A stretch of 14,795 bases of DNA from an uncultured Prevotella sp. (lineage in GTDB: Bacteria; Bacteroidota; Bacteroidia; Bacteroidales; Bacteroidaceae). The DNA lies in NCBI GenBank assembly GCA_900546575.1, contig URDM01000071.1:1-14795 (forward strand), in the 5' to 3' direction. Made by a program: the position numbers and the translations under genes. Every line of letters begins with the position of its first letter. Positions within the stretch are counted from its first letter, which is position 1. Under the pieces are notes generated by a model, which ran no database searches, was not told the origin of the DNA, and worked only from the letters and a program-made list of their open reading frames with translations. Positions 7,266 through 14,383 of the stretch are shown here, piece by piece.

Positions 7266-7311
7266 AAAAAAGTAGCGGAGGTTCACTTCACAGTGACCTC
7301 CGCTACTTTTT
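7266..7311. terminator. Bidirectional Rho-independent terminator between the two loci
   Basis: Long inverted repeat with A-tract and T-tract: AAAAAGTAGCGGAGGTTCACT on the left arm matches the right arm AGTGACCTCCGCTACTTTTT, with one bulged base and a short loop near TCAC. The stem is GC-rich (GTAGCGGAGGT) and flanked by A/T runs on both strands, so it can end transcription from both sides: the GH2 gene on plus and the SusC-SusD operon on minus. The gap from 7312 to the MITE target repeat at 7325 holds nothing else. Confidence 0.92.
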
Positions 7312-7333
7312 CATTTCTATATATTATAATTAC

Positions 7334-7499
7334 TGAACTTTCGCAAGTTCAGAGAATTCAGTAGTTAAAGGAGTTAAGAAGTTAAGCCAAATGCTTATAA
7401 AGCTATATCAAGCAAAACAAAGCTAATGGCTTAACTCCTTAGCGACCGTAGGGCGCGATAACTCCTTAACTTCTTAACTACTTTCGCTTGCGAAACTTA
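7334..7499 (-). mobile_element. MITE-like element, copy 2, downstream of the second SusD
   Basis: A 166-bp element homologous to the one at 4460-4628 but inverted. Read on the minus strand it shares the TACGGTCGCTA module, GCCATTA, a TTTTGCT segment and the end CTGAACTTGCGAAAGTTCA. It is flanked by TATAATTAC (7325-7333) and AATAATTAC (7500-7508), a 9-bp duplication with one mismatch. In the element's own orientation this differs from the duplication of copy 1, which argues that the flanks are target duplications, not element ends. Its left-end hairpin is TGAACTT/AAGTTCA with loop TCGC (7334-7351); the right end has decayed to TTTCGC/GCGAAA. It lies between the terminator and the SusD stop, so it would be in the 3' region of the SusD transcript. 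7509-7530 holds nothing else. Confidence 0.8.
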
Positions 7500-7530
7500 A
7501 ATAATTACAACTAAAACCCTTAGCGATTAT

Positions 7531-9270
7531 TTAGTAGTTCTTGTTCTGTTTGTACAATCCCGGCACATAGTAGAGCTGATTGTATGGTATCGGATAGAAC
7601 TCGTTCTTGCCAGCTGTGTAGTGGGCATCCTTCAGATATGTGGCGTAGGTCTGTCCGTCGTACACATCGTTCTGCTCCTTGGCGAAGTAGGCGTTGAGTG
7701 TCTTGGAAGCAATGCCCCAACGGCGTAGGTCGAAGTAGCGTCCGTTCTCCATAGCGAGTTCCAGTCGGCGCTCCCAGCGCAGACACTTACGTGCAGTCTC
7801 CTTGTTCTGGAAGTAAGATTCGGGGTAGAGTGCTATGTCGCACTGGTTCGCAGCGTATGCAATGTGCTTGTCTACCGAGTTCTTGGCACGTTGGCGGATG
7901 TCGTTGATGATAGAGCGAGCCTCAGCGAGGTTGTCGGTCTCGATGAGAGCCTCAGCACGCATGAGCATCACGTCGGTGTAGCGGAACACGTAGTCGTTCA
8001 TAGCGAACGCCTGCCATGAGCCGTTGTACGTCTCACCCTTTGAACGCTGCGGCACCTCTTTCATCGAACAGTAGTAGCCGTAAGTGTTAGGTGTGCGGCT
8101 ATTAGCCTTAGTGAGGGTGTATTCCTTCTCATACTTGTATGGGAAAGTAGGCATACCCACAGTATGGAAGAGGCGTGGATCCCACTTCTGAGCGTTCGGT
8201 TCGCCGTTTATAGGATATGCGATGGACGTGTTGTAGTCGTCGAACTCGGGCAGACCGTTCTTTGTCTTAAATGCGTTAACGAGATCCTGCGACGGCTTGT
8301 GGAAGTCCCATCCGCATGACCACATGTTCCATACGCCATTAAGCACATTGCTCCAGTTGGCACGACCGAATGTTGTGTTGTCGTCCTTATAGTCGGAAGT
8401 CTGCACGGCGAAGATGCTCTCCTTGCTGTTCTTCTCTTCGGGGAGGAAGATATCGCCATAGTCTTCAAGATAACCGTAATCGGGTGAGTTCTTCACAACA
8501 TCGGTATAATCCACCACTTTCTGCATATATTCTCTGTTGATATGGTCGTAGCCGTTGGTGGCTTCATAGCCGTCACCGTATGCAAGGGTGAGATAGCACT
8601 TGGCGAGATACGATGCAGCAGCGATTTTGTTGGCGCGGTTCTTGTCTTTCTGTACTTCTGGCAGCACGTCATAGGCCTCCTTAAAGTCGGCTATAATCTT
8701 ATCGAACAGCTGCTCGTATGTAAACTCGTCGTTGCGAGTCTGCTCCTGAAGGTTGTTCTTTGTGACGTTCTCGTCAATCCAAGGCACCTGACGGAACATG
8801 GTGATGAGCTTGAAGTAGAAGTGAGCACGGAGGAATTTCACTTCGGCTACACGTTGTTTGCATACATCTTCGCCCAGTTTGGCGTTGCCGTACTGCTCGA
8901 GCGAGAGCAACGCACGGTTGCAACGGCTCACAGCACAATAAAGGCGATACCAGAGTTCGTCAAATTCGCCAGACGTAGAGGTCATTGTCGACCATATCTC
9001 CATTGGATGATAGCCAGTGTCGGTGGTTCCCGAACCGCCCTTCAAGCAATCGTCTGACGACAAGTCGCCATAAGGCCAGAGGTTGAACGGATACGAATAC
9101 CAGCAGTCGCCGAGCATGGCGTAAGCCGAAGTAACCATTTCATCGGGGCGGCTGAAAGCCTTTTCTTCGTCAATGACGCCCTTCGGTGACTCATCGAGGA
9201 AGTCGCTGCATGATGTTGCTGTGGTAAGTGTCAGCATCGCTGCGAATATATATTTATATAGATTTTTCAT
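7531..9270 (-). CDS. SusD-like outer-membrane lipoprotein, second locus
   Basis: SusD/RagB family surface lipoprotein of 579 residues, partner of the SusC-like transporter encoded 71 bp upstream. The signal peptide MKNLYKYIFAAMLTL ends in TATSC (lipidated C21), followed by SDFLDESP, the usual family opening. Family landmarks include RVAEVKFLRAHFYFKLI (about residue 139), YVFRYTDVMLMRAEALIE and a C-terminal FYPIPYNQL. Glycan specificity cannot be read from the sequence: it resembles the galactan-locus SusD only at family level, and no degradative enzyme accompanies it here. The start ATG overlaps the second of two 12-bp direct repeats. Confidence 0.94.
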   Translation of the reverse strand: MKNLYKYIFAAMLTLTTATSCSDFLDESPKGVIDEEKAFSRPDEMVTSAYAMLGDCWYSYPFNLWPYGDLSSDDCLKGGSGTTDTGYHPMEIWSTMTSTSGEFDELWYRLYCAVSRCNRALLSLEQYGNAKLGEDVCKQRVAEVKFLRAHFYFKLITMFRQVPWIDENVTKNNLQEQTRNDEFTYEQLFDKIIADFKEAYDVLPEVQKDKNRANKIAAASYLAKCYLTLAYGDGYEATNGYDHINREYMQKVVDYTDVVKNSPDYGYLEDYGDIFLPEEKNSKESIFAVQTSDYKDDNTTFGRANWSNVLNGVWNMWSCGWDFHKPSQDLVNAFKTKNGLPEFDDYNTSIAYPINGEPNAQKWDPRLFHTVGMPTFPYKYEKEYTLTKANSRTPNTYGYYCSMKEVPQRSKGETYNGSWQAFAMNDYVFRYTDVMLMRAEALIETDNLAEARSIINDIRQRAKNSVDKHIAYAANQCDIALYPESYFQNKETARKCLRWERRLELAMENGRYFDLRRWGIASKTLNAYFAKEQNDVYDGQTYATYLKDAHYTAGKNEFYPIPYNQLYYVPGLYKQNKNY

Positions 9271-9298
9271 TGTTTGGATTCTTTAAATTGTTTGGATT
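9269..9298 (-). repeat. Two 12-bp direct repeats at the SusD start codon
   Basis: On the minus strand AATCCAAACAAT occurs twice with an 18-bp period (9298-9287 and 9280-9269). The second copy runs into the SusD ATG (its final AT is the start of ATG). The spacer is TTAAAG. This may be a duplicated translation-enhancer-like A-rich leader, a binding site, or a chance short duplication. Confidence 0.6.
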
Positions 9299-9341
9299 AC
9301 CTTGTTATATACACCAATTATATATATGTCTCCAACTTATA

Positions 9342-12300
9342 TTAGAAGCTGACCTGCAGTCCGAACGACACTGACGAAGAGTGAGGATAAGCCCAGTTTG
9401 GGTTCTCGGGGTCGGAGATGGTGAAGCTGTTGCTCTTTAATGTGAATAGATTCTGACCTGAAACATATACACGAGCCGATGTCATGTGCAGTTTCTTCAA
9501 GAGCGAGTCAGCGAAGTTGTAGCCAATCTGAAGCGTGCGCAGCTTCATCCAGCTGCCATGCTCGACGAAGTATGTTGAAGCGCGGCCCTCGTCACCGGTA
9601 TTGTTGGTAGTCAGTGCGGGTATTGTCGACGATGTATTGTCCTTGGTCCATGCTCCAAGCATGCGGTTGCCCTTGTTGCTTCCGGCATCAGTGATGCTCC
9701 AGAAGTCGGTCTGGAATTTCTGATTGTTGTATACATCCACACCGCAGACACCCTGGAAGAACATTGAGAGGTCGAAGTTCTTGTAGCCGAGCTGTACGTT
9801 CAGACCCCAGTTGAAGTCGGGCACAGGATTGAAAATCCAAGTCTGGTCGTTGGCATCGATAGTGCCGCTATTGTCGAGATCGGCATATTTCAATCCGCCT
9901 ACACGTGCGTTGGGCTGGCCAGAGGCATTAGCTTCCTCTTTGCTCTGATATAGTCCTTCAACCACGTAGCCCACGATTGAGCCATAAGGCTGCTTTGACT
10001 GTACGAGGTTCTCCTTCATTGTGTGTGCATACGAACCGGTGGTTGTAGATGGCAGATATGTCACCTTGTTGCGGAAGAAGTCGATATTGGCTGAAACGTC
10101 GTAGCGCAAACCGTACTTAGTAGTATGACGATAGCCCACATTGGCCTCCATACCTATGTTGCGGAGCGACGGACCGTTTGACCAACTTGCTCCGCCTTCA
10201 CCCATTGCACCAAGGTAAGCCGGCGAGATGAGCATGTCCTTTACATCTTTAATATAAGCATCGACTGTTCCATAGAGTTCCTGATTGAACATTGAGAAGT
10301 CGGCACCAACGTTATACTGTATTGTTGTCTCCCACTTCAGATTATCGTTGGCTGTCTGTGTGGCGCGGAATCCAGAAGGGAAGATGCCTGTACCTTGACG
10401 GAAGATGTCGTAAGCGGTAGACGTTACGCGGTCTGCTCCGTAGTCGGCAACATACAATCCGTAGCGGGCAGTGTTCGAAATCTCCTGATTACCGGTCTTA
10501 CCCCACGATGCACGAATCTTAAGATCGTCAATCCAAGATGCCTTCAGGTTCTTCGAAAGACGATAGCCGAGTGTGGCAGCGGGGAAGTTACCATAACGGT
10601 TGTTCTTGCCGAAGCGTGAGCTACCGTCACGACGTATGGTGAATGATGCGAGAACGAGGTCCTGCCAGTTGTAGTCAACCTTTCCGAAGAACGATGCCAA
10701 TGTGTATCCAGAACCAATACCTGTTGCTCTCTGAATACCTGTTGCGGCGTCGGGCCACATATAGTCCTTGTCTTCTATTGCAAAGGTCTGGGCGTATGCA
10801 CCTGCATCCTCTACAGTCTGCTTATGCAACTCCATACCGGCAAGCACCGTAAAGTCGTGGTCGCGTGCTATCTTGAAGTTGTAGTTGGCTGTATTGCTCC
10901 ATGTCCAGCGAACGTCGTCGTGGGCAGAGAGCGTTGTGCTTGGAATATCATTGTTCACAATGTCCGACTTGAAGGTATGGGTCATTGAGTGAATGAACGA
11001 GTGATAATAGTCGAGACCGAAGTTAGAACGGAGCACAAGACCCTTCAATGGCTTGACATCAACATAAGCATTGCCGAACACACGCCATATCTTCATGGCG
11101 TTGTCGCGATTCATATACATCTCGCGCAGAGGGTTCTGACGGTCGCTCATACCACCTACTGGTCCGCCAAATGTGGTGCCGTCCTCTTCATATACGGGAA
11201 CGGTAGGCGACATCTTCAGCGCGTTCTCCATTGGTGCGCAGTCTACCTGCTTTGAATAAGTGACTGTAGCATTCTCGCCTACACTTACAATCTTGTTGAC
11301 ATTGTAAGTAGAGTTGAATCGAGCTGAGAAGTTCTCAAAGTTAGAATACTTCAATATACCGTTGTTCTTCTTGTATCCTGCCGAGAAAAGACCAGTAAAC
11401 TTGTCGGTGGCACCCGACAGAGAGAGGTCGTAGCTCTGCATGAAACCGGTGCGTGAAATCTCGTCAAGCCAGTCGGTATCCGACAGTCTCATCGTCTTCT
11501 TGGCATTGATATAGCCATCGTATGCACCGTTTACGGTATATGAATTGTAGTTGCCGGTAGCCGGGTCGTATGCCTTTATGGTGCGTCCGGTAGTGGCGTT
11601 GAGGTCCAGACCATAGTTGCGGGCATAGGCAACGGGGTCGATACCATCGTTGAGTGCAGCCTGAGCCATTGCTGTAGCATACTCAGATGTGTTGCAGAGT
11701 TTCATCATCGACTGCGAATTGTAGAACTGTGCCGTGAGATTTGTTGAGAAATCGACATTCAGCTTGCTTCCCTTCTTACCACGTTTTGTGGTGATGATGA
11801 TGACACCATTGGCAGCACGCGAACCATATATAGATGCCGAAGCCGCATCCTTGAGCACCTGCATACTCTCGATGTCGTTCATGTTGAGCGAATTGAGGGC
11901 TGTTGTTGTAGGCACACCGTCAATAACGAAGAGTGGATCTTGTGATGAGTTGAACGAACCAATACCACGTATACGAACCGTACCCGTGCCAATAGGTGAG
12001 CCGTCGGTAGTGATAGTCATGCCTGGCACCTTGCCTTGCAGCGAACGCATAGGGTCGGTATCGGCAGACGATTTGAGGTCTTTGGCGCTCACTACCGACA
12101 CCGAACCAGTCAGGTCGGCCTTGCGCTGCACCTGATAACCAGTCACAACGACCTCGCCCAATACCTCAGAGTTGTCTTCAAGTACAATTTTGAGATTTTC
12201 ACCAGCCTTTACTTCCTGGTCCTTACATCCTATATAAGAGATGATAAGGGTTTCACCGGGTTTTACATTGAGTTTGAAGTTACCGTCAATGTCGGTAACA

Positions 12301-12458
12301 GTGCCCATGTTTGAGGATCCCTTAACTTTCACCGATGCACCAATAATAGGTTCACCCGTATTGTCAGTCACCGTTCCGCCAATGCCGTTGGTCTGAGCGT
12401 ACATGCCAGATCCGGCAAGCATGAGCATACTTACTAAAGCTACTTTTGCTTTTTTCAT
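9342..12458 (-). CDS. SusC-like TonB-dependent outer-membrane transporter
   Basis: SusC/RagA family transporter (1038 residues) that imports oligosaccharides across the outer membrane using TonB energy, with the downstream SusD as lid. Signal peptide 1-21 (MKKAKVALVSML to MYA, cleaved before Q22). A carboxypeptidase-regulatory-like N-terminal extension follows (about 24-95, GGTVTDNTGEPIIGASV to ISYIGC), then a TonB box region EVVVTGY at 102-108. The plug domain includes SLQGKVPGM, IRGIGSFNSSQDPLFVIDGVP and SIYGSRAANGVIIITTKRG. The 22-strand barrel ends in the aromatic VSFGLQVSF. Length and architecture are complete. It is the first gene of a SusC-SusD operon and lies directly downstream of a same-strand hybrid regulator, the usual arrangement for regulator-controlled uptake loci. 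The substrate is not identifiable from the sequence. Confidence 0.96.
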   Translation of the reverse strand: MKKAKVALVSMLMLAGSGMYAQTNGIGGTVTDNTGEPIIGASVKVKGSSNMGTVTDIDGNFKLNVKPGETLIISYIGCKDQEVKAGENLKIVLEDNSEVLGEVVVTGYQVQRKADLTGSVSVVSAKDLKSSADTDPMRSLQGKVPGMTITTDGSPIGTGTVRIRGIGSFNSSQDPLFVIDGVPTTTALNSLNMNDIESMQVLKDAASASIYGSRAANGVIIITTKRGKKGSKLNVDFSTNLTAQFYNSQSMMKLCNTSEYATAMAQAALNDGIDPVAYARNYGLDLNATTGRTIKAYDPATGNYNSYTVNGAYDGYINAKKTMRLSDTDWLDEISRTGFMQSYDLSLSGATDKFTGLFSAGYKKNNGILKYSNFENFSARFNSTYNVNKIVSVGENATVTYSKQVDCAPMENALKMSPTVPVYEEDGTTFGGPVGGMSDRQNPLREMYMNRDNAMKIWRVFGNAYVDVKPLKGLVLRSNFGLDYYHSFIHSMTHTFKSDIVNNDIPSTTLSAHDDVRWTWSNTANYNFKIARDHDFTVLAGMELHKQTVEDAGAYAQTFAIEDKDYMWPDAATGIQRATGIGSGYTLASFFGKVDYNWQDLVLASFTIRRDGSSRFGKNNRYGNFPAATLGYRLSKNLKASWIDDLKIRASWGKTGNQEISNTARYGLYVADYGADRVTSTAYDIFRQGTGIFPSGFRATQTANDNLKWETTIQYNVGADFSMFNQELYGTVDAYIKDVKDMLISPAYLGAMGEGGASWSNGPSLRNIGMEANVGYRHTTKYGLRYDVSANIDFFRNKVTYLPSTTTGSYAHTMKENLVQSKQPYGSIVGYVVEGLYQSKEEANASGQPNARVGGLKYADLDNSGTIDANDQTWIFNPVPDFNWGLNVQLGYKNFDLSMFFQGVCGVDVYNNQKFQTDFWSITDAGSNKGNRMLGAWTKDNTSSTIPALTTNNTGDEGRASTYFVEHGSWMKLRTLQIGYNFADSLLKKLHMTSARVYVSGQNLFTLKSNSFTISDPENPNWAYPHSSSVSFGLQVSF

Positions 12459-12509
12459 AAGATATACGTTTTTGTTTTGGGTTTAAGTTTTACGTCTTTC
12501 TAACGGTTG

Positions 12510-12517
12510 CAAAGTTA
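12510..12517 (-). promoter_or_regulatory. Bacteroidota -7 promoter element for SusC-SusD
   Basis: On the minus strand TAACTTTG at 12517-12510 matches the Bacteroidota sigma-ABfr -7 consensus TAnnTTTG exactly. Transcription would begin near 12503, leaving a leader of about 45 nt before the SusC ATG at 12458. No TTTG -33 element is visible at the usual spacing of about 19-21 nt, as expected of a promoter that depends on an activator such as the upstream HTH regulator. Confidence 0.65.
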
Positions 12518-12545
12518 TAGGATAAAAAATAAGTGACATTTCATG

Positions 12546-12591
12546 AATCGTTCACAAAATATCACTCATGTTACATGCAACAATCGTTGAC
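12546..12591. promoter_or_regulatory. Candidate activator-binding region upstream of the SusC promoter
   Basis: Three small patterns cluster 30-75 bp upstream of the -7 element. The near-perfect palindrome TGTTACATGCAACA (12569-12582) has one mismatched pair. AATCGTTCAC (12546-12555) and AATCGTTGAC (12582-12591) are direct repeats matching at 9 of 10 positions with a 36-bp period. AraC-type activators bind direct repeats in such positions, so this is where the adjacent regulator would be expected to act. No binding is known. Confidence 0.4.
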
Positions 12592-12641
12592 TGGATAGTC
12601 AAAAATGTTGAGTTTTTTGTTCTGTTGTGCCAATTATTTTA

Positions 12642-12660
12642 TTTAGTTATGTAAACTAAA
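12642..12660 (-). other. Weak A/T hairpin at the regulator stop codon
   Basis: TTTAGTT and AACTAAA (7-bp arms around a 5-nt loop) overlap the stop codon of the regulator gene. On the minus strand it is followed by TAAAATAATT, not a clean U-tract. It could slow or end transcription slightly but is not a strong terminator. Confidence 0.35.
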
Positions 12661-14383
12661 CCTTCATTTCCTCTCTTATATCTGTAGGATATTTGTCATA
12701 TTGTTTTTTAAAGCATGACGAAAAATAGCCTGGAGTGGCAAATCCTACTTCATTAGCTATTTCGGATACAGTCTTGTCAGTGGTCTTGAGCAGTTGCATG
12801 GCTCGTTTGAGTCGTGTCTCGCGCAGTATTTCAACGGGAGTCATGCCCGTAAGGGCTTTCACCTTACGGTATAGCTGCACGCGCGACAGTCCAACTTCGT
12901 CGCCAAGGTCTTCAATCTTGAGATTGGTGTTCGACATATGCTTCTCCATTGCCTTGAGGAATGTATCGAGGAATCGTCGGTCGGGCGAAGGAGAGTGTTG
13001 AGTGTTGAGTGTTGAATGTTGAGTTGACGGCTGCTCTGATTGCGAATTTTGAGCATTGAACAGTTGGCGAAGTTTCAGTCGGTTGGCAAGAAGCGATGCT
13101 ATATTGGCAAGAAGCAGGTCGGCACTGAATGGTTTGGTCATATATATGTCGGCACCGGTCTGCAATCCTTCGATGTGCTGTTGCTCGCTACTGCGTGCTG
13201 TAAGCAGCAATACGGGGATGTGGCTTGTAGCCTCGTGCTGCTTAAGACGGGTGCAGAAGGTCAGTCCATCCATTACGGGCATCATCACGTCAGACACAAC
13301 TATGTCGGGCACACTCTCCACTGCGAGCTTCAGTCCGCTCTGTCCGTCGGCTGCCTCTATCACATAGTAGCGGTCGAGAAGCAGCGTGCGCAGATAAGCA
13401 CGCATATCGGCGTTGTCGTCAACGATGAGTACTGTGGCGAGTTCGTCGGCATTGTCGTTAATCAGAGTGTCGTGACGACTCTCCTGCACAGCCTTACGGC
13501 TTGCCATGAGTTGCTCGTCGGTAGTAGCATTGAAATCGTCGATGGTGGCGCGATTCTCCCGACGGAACAGCAATACGTCACCAACAAGGCGTTGCAGTTG
13601 CTCCACGTTGCGCTTAACGATGTCGATGAGTTGCTGCGAATCACCTTTGCCAGCAGCCAGTTGGTTGACGGGACCAGCTATAAGCGTAAGCGGAGTGCGC
13701 AACTGATGTGACGCATTGGTGAAGAATCGGGTCTGTTCGTCGTTCAGTTCGCGCATGCGACGGTTGGCACGACGTGTTGCACGCACGGCACGCCATGTGG
13801 TGAAAACAGCCACAGCCAATAGCAAGATGACGAGCATTGACACAATGAGCAGAGCACGTTGTATGTGATAGAAGCCCAGATAAGTCTCAAGTTTAGATTG
13901 AATCGTAGCAAGATATTGGTTTTGCTTCATTAGCGAGTTACTACTCAGCGAAATGTCGGCTACATTTTGCGGTGTTATAACAAAGCTCTTCAGGTTGTTA
14001 ACACGTTCAAATGGTTTGCCCTCAAGAATGCGCACGGCAAGAGCTATCACCTCCTCGCCATGGGTAGGGTAGATATATGAAGCTGCGAGCTGTCCGTTTT
14101 GAATAGCGTCTATGCCTTCACCTGGTAGCCCGTCAATACCAAGAAAACGGATGTCGTGCTCCTTGTGAAATTCTTTGGCTGCCTCATAAGCACCAAAAAC
14201 AACAAAATCACTGTGGCAGAATACAATATCTACATTTTTGCCATCCTTCAACCATCGTTGCATTATACGTTTACAGTCGTCGTATGACCATTGACCTGGC
14301 ACATGATGATACTCAATGGATGGATATTGTTTCGCTAAAACCAGAATGTCGTTGTACAGCTGGGGACATATCTGATGGTCCAC
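12656..14383 (-). CDS. Hybrid two-component regulator, C-terminal part, without HATPase domain
   Basis: Downstream part of a hybrid two-component regulator split by a frameshift near 14340. Residues are numbered from the GTG at 14383, which is probably not a real start. Order: second half of a ribose-binding-protein-like sugar sensor (about 17-145, VDIVFCHSDFVVFGAYEAA, FLGIDGLPGEGIDAI), one membrane helix (177-197), HisKA dimerisation helix with phosphoacceptor H226 (FFTNASHQLRTPLTL), receiver domain (about 317-435, acidic pair D322-D323, phosphoacceptor D365 in VVSDVMMP, K in MTKPF), a repeat-encoded linker, and an AraC-type double HTH (about 471-575). Between H226 and D322 there are only 96 residues. 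The HATPase ATP-binding domain, with its N and G boxes, is absent, and the gap is too short to hide it in another frame. It precedes SusC-SusD on the same strand and probably controls them. Whether it is active is uncertain. Confidence 0.88.
   Translation of the reverse strand: MDHQICPQLYNDILVLAKQYPSIEYHHVPGQWSYDDCKRIMQRWLKDGKNVDIVFCHSDFVVFGAYEAAKEFHKEHDIRFLGIDGLPGEGIDAIQNGQLAASYIYPTHGEEVIALAVRILEGKPFERVNNLKSFVITPQNVADISLSSNSLMKQNQYLATIQSKLETYLGFYHIQRALLIVSMLVILLLAVAVFTTWRAVRATRRANRRMRELNDEQTRFFTNASHQLRTPLTLIAGPVNQLAAGKGDSQQLIDIVKRNVEQLQRLVGDVLLFRRENRATIDDFNATTDEQLMASRKAVQESRHDTLINDNADELATVLIVDDNADMRAYLRTLLLDRYYVIEAADGQSGLKLAVESVPDIVVSDVMMPVMDGLTFCTRLKQHEATSHIPVLLLTARSSEQQHIEGLQTGADIYMTKPFSADLLLANIASLLANRLKLRQLFNAQNSQSEQPSTQHSTLNTQHSPSPDRRFLDTFLKAMEKHMSNTNLKIEDLGDEVGLSRVQLYRKVKALTGMTPVEILRETRLKRAMQLLKTTDKTVSEIANEVGFATPGYFSSCFKKQYDKYPTDIREEMKV
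12993..13020 (-). repeat. Heptanucleotide tandem repeat inside the regulator gene
   Basis: On the plus strand GAGTGTT is repeated three times followed by GAATGTT: four 7-bp units without gaps, with a further partial GAGTTGA. It lies in the linker between receiver and HTH and is translated as STQHSTLNTQHS, a 7-residue peptide period made from three DNA units. Because 7 is not a multiple of 3, gain or loss of one unit would shift the reading frame ahead of the DNA-binding domain. Confidence 0.85.

Noticed and set aside
6888..7364. Plus-strand open frame running from GH2 through the intron relic and terminator
   Set aside because: It overlaps the GH2 end in another frame and crosses a non-coding intron fragment and a hairpin; no protein features.
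13420..13708. HATPase domain hidden by another frameshift in the regulator
   Set aside because: The DNA between the HisKA histidine and the receiver is under 300 bp and is largely HisKA and linker; no frame has room for the domain.
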